Assembly (NCBI GenBank): GCA_035525225.1
Contig: DATLFA010000063.1
Span: forward strand, 5,580 to 69,579
Reading direction: 5' to 3'
DNA length: 64,000 bases
From: DATLFA01 sp035525225
GTDB lineage: Bacteria > Actinomycetota > Acidimicrobiia > Acidimicrobiales > WLNW01
In this document: positions 34,393 to 44,100 of the stretch, in pieces
Layout of the letters: each line of letters begins with the position of its first letter
How positions within the stretch are numbered: position 1 is the stretch's first letter
Translations under genes and position numbers: made by a program
Notes under the pieces: generated by a model
What the model saw: the letters and a program-made list of their open reading frames with translations, nothing else
Database searches by the model: none
Told to the model about the DNA's origin: nothing

Positions 34393-34699
34393 CGGGAATC
34401 CCTTTCACGGTTGGATCAGAGCGCGCGCAACGAGAGACCGGTTGGTGGTCGTCTACGGAGCGAGCGTGAAGGGCGGCGAGCACCGCGGCGGGTTATTGGC
34501 CGCGTGGTCTGCTCAGCGAGCGCCTGCTGTTAGCTCTGACGTATTTGGTTGACGGGGAGGCAAGGTACGGGTTGATCCGCGGCGCGGCGAGGCGGAGCAG
34601 GGGGGAATGTCGGTGGCACCAGTCACCGGTACCAGTTTCCGCGATCGTACGAACGCTCTCAGTGACCGCGCATCGTGCGTATCGATACGAGATCATCCA
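34393..34699. other. Non-coding gap between Rpf-like and hemY genes
   Basis: About 307 bp with no frame I can support. Open frames on both strands here lack conserved features and good starts. The 5' side of the Rpf-like gene (minus strand) carries GAAAGGGAT, a ribosome site. No clear promoter, terminator or structured RNA is visible. Confidence 0.4.
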
Positions 34700-36097
34700 T
34701 TACGCGGATAGTGCGAGTCTCACCCGTTCTGCGCTTTCGCGCGCCTGGTGGATCGTCGCGGGAATGCCGATGCCTCCGTATGCCGCACCCGCGACGACGA
34801 CGCGCGGCGCATGCTCTGTCAAGGCATCGTGTATCGCGGACGTGTGCGCACGATGACCCGGCCGATATTGCGGAAACGATCGCGGCCAGCGACTGATGCG
34901 CACCTCTGCGGGCTCGCCGAATTTGCCCATGATTTCATGCAGGTCGACCAACGCCGAAGAGACGAGCGCGTCATCGTCGAGCGACAGCGCATTCTGGTTG
35001 TCGATGTGTCCCGTCGATACGCGCAGTATCGCGTGTCGATCCGATGCGAGATGCGCCCACTTCGACGAACTCCACGAACACGCAGTGATGAAGCGGTTCT
35101 CGCACTTCGGCACCAGGAATCCGCTGCCATCGAGTGGATGCTCGACGGTGTGCTTACCGACCGCGATTGCGATCAACACGACCGACGAATAGTCGATCTG
35201 CGCGCACAGTTTCGCAGCAGGTGATGCGATCGTCGTCAGCAACGCTGACGCGTCGTAGGTCGGTGTGGCGATGACAACGGCATCGGCCGCCGTCGCCGCG
35301 CTCGCGGTGTGCACCTGATAGCCGGATCCGTCGCGCTCGATGGCGCGAACCGGCATCGAGAGTTGTACACGCGATCCGAGACGGCGCCGGAGTTCATCGG
35401 TGATGTAACCGACACCGCGCGGATGCGAATAGAAGACGGGTGTCGTGTTTGCGGACGAGACTCGGCTGCGCCGCAAGGCGCGGATGAGGCTGCCGTCGAG
35501 CGCCGCGGCGCCGGCCAAGATGGGGGCCGTGCTCTCGAGGCTGAGTTGGTCGGTCGATCCGGCGTAGATGCCGCCGATGAGAGGATCGACGACACGGTCG
35601 TTGATCTCGTCGCCCAGACGCCGGCGGATGAGCGCGCCGATCGATTCGTCTTCGCCGCGTTCGCCGAGACGATCGGTGACGGCGTCGGTGCTGCGCTCGA
35701 GATCTTGCCGGGCGCGGGCCACTGCGCGGACGCTGACGATGCCCGACTCGGCGAGGGCGTCGAGGTCGAGCGGCACGCCGAGCACGTTGTCGGTTGGGAT
35801 GCGCCGCAGTGCCCCGTAGGAATACAGGTAGGCCCGGTTGGTGGCGGGGGACGTGAGCTCTGACGCGAGATCGAGCTCGGCGCACAGCTCGTGGGCCCAG
35901 GGCACGCGGGCCAAGAACGCATCGGCGGCTTCGTCGACCGCGAGACCGGCGAACGGTGTGGTGTGGATCTTGCCACCCACGCGGTCATCGGCCTCGAGCA
36001 GCATCACGTCGAGCGAAGGATCGTGGGTGATCAGATCGAACGCGCAGGACAGTCCGGCGATGCCCGCTCCGACGACTACGACGCGCGCCACGGTCAC
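34700..36097 (-). CDS. hemY: Protoporphyrinogen/coproporphyrinogen oxidase (HemY/CgoX)
   Basis: A 465-residue FAD enzyme that oxidises the porphyrinogen ring in haem synthesis. The N-terminus holds the dinucleotide fold VVVVGAGIAGLSCAFDL and LEADDRVGGKIHT; the C-terminus has VVVAGAAYGGIGIPATIHQ. Because HemQ is present, the substrate is likely coproporphyrinogen III. GTG 36097 overlaps the HemE stop by GTGA. It is the last gene of a patatin-hemE-hemY operon. Confidence 0.9.
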   Translation of the reverse strand: MTVARVVVVGAGIAGLSCAFDLITHDPSLDVMLLEADDRVGGKIHTTPFAGLAVDEAADAFLARVPWAHELCAELDLASELTSPATNRAYLYSYGALRRIPTDNVLGVPLDLDALAESGIVSVRAVARARQDLERSTDAVTDRLGERGEDESIGALIRRRLGDEINDRVVDPLIGGIYAGSTDQLSLESTAPILAGAAALDGSLIRALRRSRVSSANTTPVFYSHPRGVGYITDELRRRLGSRVQLSMPVRAIERDGSGYQVHTASAATAADAVVIATPTYDASALLTTIASPAAKLCAQIDYSSVVLIAIAVGKHTVEHPLDGSGFLVPKCENRFITACSWSSSKWAHLASDRHAILRVSTGHIDNQNALSLDDDALVSSALVDLHEIMGKFGEPAEVRISRWPRSFPQYRPGHRAHTSAIHDALTEHAPRVVVAGAAYGGIGIPATIHQARESAERVRLALSA

Positions 36098-37125
36098 GTG
36101 TCCCGGACGATGCCTTCGCGATGTACGAGTTCGACCACCCGCTCGAGGACCGTCGGGTCGGTCTCGGGCAGTACACCGTGTCCGAGATTGAAGATGTGTC
36201 TCGGGTTGCCGTCGTTGCGAGCGAGTACGTCGCGTACTTCGGTCGCAACGACCTCCCACGGTGCAAGGACGATCGCGGGGTCGAGATTGCCTTGCAGCGT
36301 GACGTCATCGCCGAGCGTCGCGCGCGCATCGTTCAGGTGAGTGCGCCAATCGACGCCGACGACATCGGCGCCCGCGTCGCGCATCAGCGTGAGTAGCTCT
36401 CCGGTGTGCACGCCGAAATGAATCGTCGGTACGCCCTTGTCTCGCGCGTGCAGCAGCACCCGCGTGCTCGCAGGCACTACGAATCGTCGGTAGTCACTGG
36501 GATGCAGCGCGCCGGCCCAGCTGTCGAAGAGTTGAACGGCGGCGGCCCCTGCGTCGATCTGGGCGTCGAGGAACGCGATCGCGAGATCGGCGAGACGATC
36601 CATGAGGTCGAACCACAGCTCGGGGTCACCGTGCATCAACGCTTTCGTCTTGGCGTAGGTGCGCGACGGTCGGCCTTCGATCAGGTAGCTCGCCACGGTG
36701 AACGGTGCGCCGGCAAATCCGATGAGCGGCACCTTCAGCTCGCGGACGAGGGTGTGCACGGTCTCGATCACGTACGGCACGTCAGCCAGCGCGTCGAGCG
36801 GGCGCAGCCGTTCGAGGTCGTCGCGGGAGGCGAACGGCTGCTCGACCACAGGACCGACGCCCGGCGCGATGTCCACGCCGAAGCCGATCGCATGAACCGG
36901 CACCACGATGTCGGAGTAGACGATCGCGGCGTCGACTCCGTAGCGGCGTACCGGCTGCAACGTGATCTCGGTTGCGAGATCGGGCTGCTTGATCGCGTCG
37001 AGGATGCTGCCCACCCCGCGTATCGCCCGGTATTCCGGCAACGAGCGACCGGCTTGCCGCATGAACCACACCGGCACGAGCCGAGGGCCGGCGACCCCAC
37101 GGCACGCGTCGAGGAAAGCACTCAT
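36094..37125 (-). CDS. hemE: Uroporphyrinogen decarboxylase
   Basis: HemE converts uroporphyrinogen III to coproporphyrinogen III. The 343-residue protein has PVWFMRQAGRSLPEYR, the family signature at the N-terminus, IGFAGAPFTVASYLIEG, VQLFDSWAGALHP, and the C-terminal IFNLGHGVLPETDP. ATG 37125 overlaps the patatin stop by ATGA. Linkage to hemY and hemQ in the window supports the coproporphyrin route. Confidence 0.96.
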   Translation of the reverse strand: MSAFLDACRGVAGPRLVPVWFMRQAGRSLPEYRAIRGVGSILDAIKQPDLATEITLQPVRRYGVDAAIVYSDIVVPVHAIGFGVDIAPGVGPVVEQPFASRDDLERLRPLDALADVPYVIETVHTLVRELKVPLIGFAGAPFTVASYLIEGRPSRTYAKTKALMHGDPELWFDLMDRLADLAIAFLDAQIDAGAAAVQLFDSWAGALHPSDYRRFVVPASTRVLLHARDKGVPTIHFGVHTGELLTLMRDAGADVVGVDWRTHLNDARATLGDDVTLQGNLDPAIVLAPWEVVATEVRDVLARNDGNPRHIFNLGHGVLPETDPTVLERVVELVHREGIVRDT

Positions 37126-38084
37126 GGAGAGGTCGCCTCGAGCACTGCACGAGCGTGCTGTGCTTCTGGGCGGGCGAGCTTGGCCCGTGCCGTCACGCGT
37201 GCCTGGCGAGCGATGGCGCTGATGGTCGCGTCGTCGCGATCGTCGGTGCGCAAAGCCAGATCGTCGGCGGTGGGCTGCACGACCAACACCGGCGTACCGG
37301 TAGCGCGGATGGCCGCGACTTCGCGGGACAACGTGCGACTGAAATAGGTCCGCGTCGGGTCGCGGTGGGTGCACCGCGCGTGATCGGGCACCGCGGTCAT
37401 CGACGACACGATCACGACCGCGTCGAAGCCGAGCGTCGCGACGAGCTCGGCGTTCGTCGACGAATGGATGGCGCCGTCGATGTATTCGTGCCGGCCTATG
37501 CGCACCGGCCGGTAGACGTTCGGCACCGCCGACGACGCCTGCACCGCAGTACCGATGTCGGTCGGCGGCAGGTCGTCACGCCCGAAGACGGCGCGTGCGC
37601 CGTCGGAGACCCGCACCGCCACGATCCAGGTCGATTCTTCGGGCCATGACTGATCGTGCGCGGCACGCGCCGTGGCTGCCGTCCGCGCGAGGGATTGCGA
37701 GCCCCGGGGCGCCAGGCCCGCGACGACCAAGCCGGGTCGGAATCGATGGGGCAACAACCCGTTGAAGGCCATCCGCAGCCCGAGGGGGCGAAACGCATTG
37801 GCGGCGCGCGGCTCGGGCTCGCGGGGCGCGCTCGCCCGTACCCGATCGGCGAAACGTTGGCCTTCGGCCGACAGGTCGCCGTCGGTCAGCCGGGCGAACT
37901 CGTCGCTCGGAGAGAACCCGCCGCGCAACATCGCCGCGCTGCTCGAGCCCGCGGACGTGCCGACGATGAGCGTTGCGCCACGGGCGTCCCAGCCGGTCTC
38001 ATCGAGCAACCCCGCCAGCACGCCCCCGTGGAACGCCGTCGCCGTGGGACCTCCGGCAGACAGTACGAGCGCGAGGGAAGCCAC
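37122..38084 (-). CDS. Patatin-like phospholipase family protein
   Basis: A 320-residue Ser-Asp dyad hydrolase. Nucleophile GTSAGSS (Ser 44), oxyanion region VLSAGGPTATAFHGGVL and the Asp in YIDGAIHSS are in order. It is coupled by ATGA to hemE and heads the haem operon. A lipid substrate is likely; why it is fused to haem genes is unclear. GTG 38084 is chosen because it starts the first beta strand. Confidence 0.83.
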   Translation of the reverse strand: MASLALVLSAGGPTATAFHGGVLAGLLDETGWDARGATLIVGTSAGSSSAAMLRGGFSPSDEFARLTDGDLSAEGQRFADRVRASAPREPEPRAANAFRPLGLRMAFNGLLPHRFRPGLVVAGLAPRGSQSLARTAATARAAHDQSWPEESTWIVAVRVSDGARAVFGRDDLPPTDIGTAVQASSAVPNVYRPVRIGRHEYIDGAIHSSTNAELVATLGFDAVVIVSSMTAVPDHARCTHRDPTRTYFSRTLSREVAAIRATGTPVLVVQPTADDLALRTDDRDDATISAIARQARVTARAKLARPEAQHARAVLEATSP

Positions 38085-38258
38085 GGCGCGATGTTCGCAC
38101 GGCCGCGCTCCGTCGTGCTTGTCGGGCCTCGCGCGAGCGCTCGGCCGTATAACGGGGGAGCAATCCAGATAGGCTGCGAAGTCCCCCTCACGACGGTGGC
38201 CGAGCGGCTGCCAGCGCTGCGGGGCCCACGGATTCGGACCGAACGGCAGGGGAACGAG
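38085..38258. promoter_or_regulatory. Divergent promoter region, patatin-haem operon / HelD
   Basis: A 174-bp gap between two divergent starts. It must hold promoters for both, but no -10/-35 pair stands out with confidence. The AGGGGAACGAG just before GTG 38259 is the HelD ribosome site. Confidence 0.5.
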
Positions 38259-40325
38259 GTGCCACAACACCATCCCGAGCTCGAGGCAGAGCAGGCGTAT
38301 CTCGACCACGCCTACGAGTGCCTCGAGGCCGCGCGCGCAGCCGCGATCCGACTGACCGACATCTCCGAGGCCGGCCCCGGAGGCACCAGCCAAGCCCGCT
38401 TCGAGCGCGATGTCCTCTACGAGACCGTCGCCGGGCGGCTCTCGCAACTCGACCTGGGCAGCCGGTCGCTGGTGTTCGGCCGCATCGACTACGAGGGCGG
38501 CGAGCGCTTCTACATCGGCCGTCTCGGCATCTGGGATCGTGAGCGCGACATCGTCGTGGTCGACTGGCGGGCACCCGTCGCCGAGGCGTTCTACCGGGCG
38601 ACCGGCCGCGAGCCGCTCGGCCTCGAGCGCCGTCGTCATTTCTCGACTCGGGGACGCACCCTGCTCGCCATCGAAGACGAGCTCTTCGGTGATCTCTCGT
38701 TCCTCGACGATCCCGTCGACGGCCGACCTCGGGTGCAAGGCGAGGGCGCGCTGATCGCCGCCCTCGAGACTGCCCGCACCGGGCGCCTGTCCGACATCGT
38801 CGCCACGATCCAAGCCGAGCAGGACGACATCATCCGGGCGCCGATGCCCGGGGTGCTCGTGGTGCAGGGTGGGCCCGGCACGGGCAAGACGGTGGTCGCG
38901 TTGCACCGCGCGGCGTATCTCCTCTACACGCACCGGTTCCCTCTCGAAGGCCAGGGCGTCTTGGTGATCGGACCCAACCGCCTCTTCCTCGCCTACATCG
39001 AGCAGGTATTGCCGTCGCTCGGTGAGGCCGGCGTCGAGCAGTCGGTGCTCGCCGATCTCGTGGCCAACGTCCGTGTCGACGGCCGCGCCCCCGAGAATGT
39101 CGGGCGGGTCAAAGGCGATCTGCGCATGGTGCCGTTCATCGAGCGCGCCGTGCGCGATCGCGAACGGCCGCTGCTCGAAGATCTGCGTGTCGGCTACGGG
39201 GTGCAATCGTTGTGGTTCACCGTCGAGCAGAGTCAACGGGTGGTGCGCGACGCACGGCGACGTTTCCGCACCCACAATGGGGCTCGCAAGTTCGTCGAAT
39301 CCGAGCTCTTCACTGCGCTCGCAGCCAGCGCACGCGAGGAGATCAACGTCGATACGTTGCGCGATCGGTTGCGCGACAACCTCGACGTGCGCCGGGCGCT
39401 CGAGCGCATGTGGCCAGTGCTCGCACCCGCCCAGTTGCTGCACGACCTGTTCGGTTCCAAGGCGTTGATCCGTTCGGCGGCGCGCAAGCAGTTGACCGAA
39501 CGCGAGGTCGACCTCTTGCACCGGCCTCGCGTCGCGCATCCCGACAAAGTGGTCTGGACCGACTCCGACGTCGCGCTGCTCGACGAGGCGCGCGAACTGT
39601 TGGGGGCGCGCCCGGGCAAGCGCGACATCGACTCCGTGCGCACCTATGGCCACATCGTCGTCGACGAGGCGCAAGATCTGTCACCTATGGACCTGCGCGT
39701 GCTGTCGCGGCGCTCGTTGTCGGGCTCCATGACGGTCGTGGGCGACATCGCGCAGTCGACCGGCGCGTGGGCCCATACCAGCTGGGATGAGATCCTCGAG
39801 CACCTTCCCGACCGTCGTCCACCTCGCACCGTCGAGCTCACTGTCGGGTATCGCATCCCGGCGCCGTTGGTCACGCTGGCGGCGCGGGTATTGCGCGAAG
39901 CGGCGCCACAGCTCAAACCGCCGATTTCCGTGCGACAAGACGGTTCGCCGCCACGCATCGTGCGCGTCGCGACGATCACCGATGGCCTCATCGATGTCGT
40001 GCGCGACGAGTTGGCCGAGGTCGAGCAAGGCAATGTCGCGCTGGTGTGCCCGGCGAGCTTGGTCGACGACGTGTGCGACGCGCTCGGCGCAGCCGGCGTC
40101 CCGTACGGTCGCGCGACGCGGCGCGGGTTCGATCAACAGGTCACCGTCGTCGCGGTCGGCATGGTGAAGGGTCTCGAAGTCGACTCCGCGATCGTCGTCG
40201 AGCCCGCTCGCATCGTGAGCGAAGAGGCGCAGGGCATGCGAGCGCTCTACGTCGCGTTGACGAGAGCGACCAAACGGCTCACCGTCGTCTACGCCGAGCC
40301 TCTGCCCGCAGTCTTGGCCGAATAG
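38259..40325 (+). CDS. HelD-like UvrD-superfamily helicase
   Basis: A 688-residue SF1 ATPase. An N-terminal helical arm (PELEAEQAYLDHAYECL) is followed by the Walker A GGPGTGKTVVALHRAAYLL, VVDEAQDLSPMD, TVGYRIP and the C-terminal KGLEVDSAIVVEPA and LYVALTRATKRLTV. HelD proteins remove RNA polymerase from DNA and recycle it. GTG 38259 is chosen over distant upstream starts; AGGGG precedes it. Confidence 0.88.
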   Translation: MPQHHPELEAEQAYLDHAYECLEAARAAAIRLTDISEAGPGGTSQARFERDVLYETVAGRLSQLDLGSRSLVFGRIDYEGGERFYIGRLGIWDRERDIVVVDWRAPVAEAFYRATGREPLGLERRRHFSTRGRTLLAIEDELFGDLSFLDDPVDGRPRVQGEGALIAALETARTGRLSDIVATIQAEQDDIIRAPMPGVLVVQGGPGTGKTVVALHRAAYLLYTHRFPLEGQGVLVIGPNRLFLAYIEQVLPSLGEAGVEQSVLADLVANVRVDGRAPENVGRVKGDLRMVPFIERAVRDRERPLLEDLRVGYGVQSLWFTVEQSQRVVRDARRRFRTHNGARKFVESELFTALAASAREEINVDTLRDRLRDNLDVRRALERMWPVLAPAQLLHDLFGSKALIRSAARKQLTEREVDLLHRPRVAHPDKVVWTDSDVALLDEARELLGARPGKRDIDSVRTYGHIVVDEAQDLSPMDLRVLSRRSLSGSMTVVGDIAQSTGAWAHTSWDEILEHLPDRRPPRTVELTVGYRIPAPLVTLAARVLREAAPQLKPPISVRQDGSPPRIVRVATITDGLIDVVRDELAEVEQGNVALVCPASLVDDVCDALGAAGVPYGRATRRGFDQQVTVVAVGMVKGLEVDSAIVVEPARIVSEEAQGMRALYVALTRATKRLTVVYAEPLPAVLAE

Positions 40326-40371
40326 CCACGTCCGCCTCGAAAGCGTTGATGGCCGAGCGAGGTAGAAGGAA

Positions 40372-41043
40372 CTAGATCGCGACGCTGACGAGGATGCGTT
40401 CGGAAGCGAACGTGCCGATGCCGACCGCGCGCCCGCCGATCTCGACGGTGGTGGTGCCGTCGGGCGATGCGGCGGTGACCGTTCCGTTGCGGCCGGGCAC
40501 GAGCGACGATTGCTCGAGGAAATCGAGCAGGCCGGGAGTGAACTCGAGCTCTTCGGGGATGCGACTCACGACGAACGCGTGACCGACGGGCACCGCGCTG
40601 AGTTGCATGGTGGCGTCGGGTCGATAGTCGGAACCGGGAATCGGGTTGCCGTGCGGGCACGTGGTGGGCTCACCGAGGAGACGAGCCATCGCGTCCTCTA
40701 CAGGCGGCGAGATCACGTGCTCCCACTTGCCCGCCTCGCGATGTGCATCGGCCCACGACAGCTTCAAGATGTCGGTGAGGAAGCGCTCGGCGAGACGGTG
40801 ACGGCGCACGATCTGCTCGGCAAGCTCGGTGCCCTTGGAGGTCAGCGTGATGTTGGAGCCGAGCTGCACCAGCCCGTCGGCCTCCATGCGCTTGATCATT
40901 TCGGACACGGCGGGGCGCGAGACATCGAGGCGATCGGCAATGCGCGCCTGGATCACGTCGAGGTCGTCTTCGTGGAGCTCGAAGATCGCCTCGCAGTACT
41001 GTTCGAAGGCTCCGTGGTGGTCGCCGGCGGTTCGGGAGCTCAT
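40372..41043 (-). CDS. DtxR/IdeR-family metal-responsive regulator with altered metal site
   Basis: A 223-residue protein: N-terminal winged helix (VIQARIADRLDVSRPAVSEMI), dimerisation domain (EAGKWEHVISPPVEDAMARLL, then PTTCPHGNPIPG) and a C-terminal SH3-like domain. Compared with DtxR/IdeR, the primary-site Met 10 is Gln 15 and Cys 102 is Gly 105; Glu 108 and His 109 are kept. Metal preference may differ from iron. It is divergent from lhr over a 110-bp gap. Confidence 0.85.
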   Translation of the reverse strand: MSSRTAGDHHGAFEQYCEAIFELHEDDLDVIQARIADRLDVSRPAVSEMIKRMEADGLVQLGSNITLTSKGTELAEQIVRRHRLAERFLTDILKLSWADAHREAGKWEHVISPPVEDAMARLLGEPTTCPHGNPIPGSDYRPDATMQLSAVPVGHAFVVSRIPEELEFTPGLLDFLEQSSLVPGRNGTVTAASPDGTTTVEIGGRAVGIGTFASERILVSVAI

Positions 41044-41153
41044 GGGTGCAGTCTAGGGAGCGCGCCCGGTTTGGGAAACCGTCTTTCTTCCCACTTCGCC
41101 GAGTGCAGTGAGCCCGCAAAGAGACTGTCAGTGGGTCTCGGTAGGGTAGTCCC

Positions 41154-44100
41154 GTGGTGCTCGACAACTTTTCGCCGCCGGTTCGTGAGTGGTTTCGCAC
41201 GACGTTCGGCGCACCGACACCGGCTCAGGCCGAAGGCTGGCCGGCGATCGCCGCGGGAGAGCATGCACTCATCCTCGCGCCAACAGGTTCCGGCAAGACG
41301 CTCGCCGCCTTCTTGTGGAGCATCGACCGGTTTATGAGTGCTCCCGCGCCGACCCAGCCGGGTACGAGGGTGCTCTACCTCTCGCCGTTGCGGGCGCTGG
41401 CGGTCGATGTCGACAAGAATCTGCGGGCGCCGTTGGCCGGCATCGCGTTGGCGGCCGAGCGTCTCGACACGTCGGTCTACGTGCCGACCGTCGGCCTGCG
41501 CACCGGTGACACGCCGTCCCGCGACCGGCGCGCCCTGCTGCGGCATCCGCCCGACATACTCATCACCACACCAGAGTCGCTCTATCTCATGTTGACATCG
41601 TCGGCCCGCGAGACGTTGCGCACCGTCGATTATGTGATCGTCGACGAGATCCACGCGCTCGCCGCCACCAAGCGGGGCGCGCATCTCTCACTCACGCTCG
41701 AACGCCTCGACTCGCTGCGCGCCGAAACCCCGGGCACCGTTGCGCCACAGCGCATCGGTCTGTCGGCGACGCAGCGCCCGCTCGACGAGATCGCCCGCTT
41801 TCTCGGTGGCTACCAAAGTCTCGAGGGCGGCCCAGCCGACGCGCTGCGTCCGGTAACCATCGTCGACGCCGGTGTGCGCAAACCACTCGATGTCGAGGTG
41901 ATCGTTCCTGTCGAAGACATGTCGGCGCTCGGCGAGTTCATCGACGAGCCGCCGAGTGGTCCCGTCTCCGGAGGTCAGGCACGGCGTTCGATCTGGCCGG
42001 CCGTGCATCCGCGCATCCTCGATCTCGTCATGGCCCATCGCTCGACGATCATCTTCGTCAATGCCCGACGTCTCGCCGAGCGCTTGGCGACCCGGCTCAA
42101 CGAATTGGCCGCGGAGCGCGCCGGTCTTGCCCTCGACGACGGCAGTGCCGCACCCGAGGTCGTCAAGGCGCACCACGGTTCGTTGTCGCGCGAGCGCCGC
42201 CTTCTCATCGAAGACGAGCTCAAGACCGGCCGGTTGCGCGGGTTGGTCGCGACGAGTTCGCTCGAGTTGGGCATCGACATGGGCGCGGTCGATCTCGTGA
42301 TCCAGGTCGAGTCGCCGGGCGCGGTGTCGCGTGGTCTGCAGCGCGTCGGGCGCGCGGGGCATCAAGTGGGCCAGCCCAGCGTGGGCAAGGTGTTTCCCAA
42401 GCATCGAGGTGATCTCGTCGAGGCCGCGGTGGTCGTCGACCGCATGCGGCGCGGCGCCATCGAGGCCACCCGCTATCCCCGCAACCCGCTCGATGTGTTG
42501 GCCCAGCAGATCGTCGCTATGTGCGCAATGCAAGATTGGCCCGTCGGTGAACTGTTGGCGATGGTTCGCCGCTCGGCCAACTTCCACGACCTCTCGGACG
42601 ACCTGTTCGCATCGGTGCTCGACATGTTGTCCGGGCGCTACCCCTCCGAAGAGTTCGGCGAGCTTCGCCCGCGTATCGTGTGGGATCGCGTCACCGACAC
42701 GGTGCGTGCCCGCGCCGGGGCACAGCGACTGGCCGTCACCAGTGGCGGCACCATTCCTGATCGCGGCTTGTTCCCGGTGGTGTTGCCCGATGGCGTCCGC
42801 GTCGGCGAACTCGACGAGGAGATGGTGTACGAGAGCCGCCCCGGCGAGACCTTCTTGCTCGGCGCCACCACATGGCAGATCGACGAGATCACGTTCGATC
42901 GCGTGGTGGTGCACCCGGCACCGGGCCAGCCTGGTCGCATGCCGTTTTGGCGCGGCGACGGTCCCGGTCGCCCGCTCGAGCTCGGTCGTGCTGTCGGCGA
43001 GTTCGTCCGCACCATCCGCAGTGCCGATGCCGTCGCCCGGCTACACGACGACTTCGGTCTCGACGAATGGGCGGCGCGCAACCTCGTGCAGTATCTCGAC
43101 GACCAGGCCGACGCCACCGGCTCGCTGCCCGACGATCGCACCATCGTCGTCGAGCGGTTCCGTGACGAGATCGGTGATTGGCGGGTCTGCATCCTGTCGC
43201 CGTTCGGCGCGCGGGTGCATGCGCCGTGGGGGCTCGCCCTCCAGGCGCGCCTCGGCGAACGATGGGACGTCGACGTCGAGTTGTTGTGGAGCGACGACGG
43301 CATCGTGATCCGATTGCCGGCGGCCATCGACGAGGTTCCCTTGGCCGACCTCCAGTTCGATCCCGACGAGATCGAAGACGTGTTGCTCGAACGGCTGCCC
43401 AACTCCGCCATGTTCGCATCACGCTTTCGCGAGTGCGCGGCGCGTGCGCTGTTGCTGCCCCGGCGCCGGCCCGACAAGCGCACGCCGTTGTGGCAGCAGC
43501 GGCAACGATCGGCCGACTTGTTGGCGGTGGCCGCCAACTACCCGCAGTTTCCCATCCTTCTCGAAGCAACGCGCGAGTGCGTCAACGACGTGTTCGATCT
43601 GCCGGCACTCAAACAGTTGCTCGGCGATCTCCAAGCGCGGCGTGTGCGCATGGTCGCAGTCGACACGCCGCGGGCGTCGCCGTTCGCGCAATCACTCTTG
43701 TTCGGGTGGATCGCCGTCTACATGTACGAAGGCGATGCACCTCTCGCCGAGCGCCGGGCGGCGGCACTGGCACTCGACCGCGATCTGTTGCGCGATCTGC
43801 TGGGCGCCGACGAGTTGCGAGAGCTGCTCGATCCGGCGGTGCTGGCCGATCTCGAGCTCGAGCTGCAACGACTGAGCGACGGCCGGCGGGCCCGCAATGG
43901 CGACGAGGTGCACGACGTCTTGCGAGCGCTCGGCCCGCTGAATCGACTCGAGCTCGACGCGCGATGCGAGGTTGATGCGGCGCCGCTCATCGCCGCGCTG
44001 ATCGACGAGCGCCGCGTGATCGAAGTCGTCATCGCCACCGAGACGCGGCTCGCCGCCGCCGAAGACGCGTCGCGTGTGCGTGACGCGCTAGGTGCGGCGT

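Noticed and set aside
34493..34856. Small frames in the gap before hemY
   Set aside because: No ribosome site or family; no support beyond being open.
38085..39674. Extended minus-strand frame upstream of the patatin start
   Set aside because: Open frame continues through the HelD gene but without homology; GTG 38084 begins the conserved domain.
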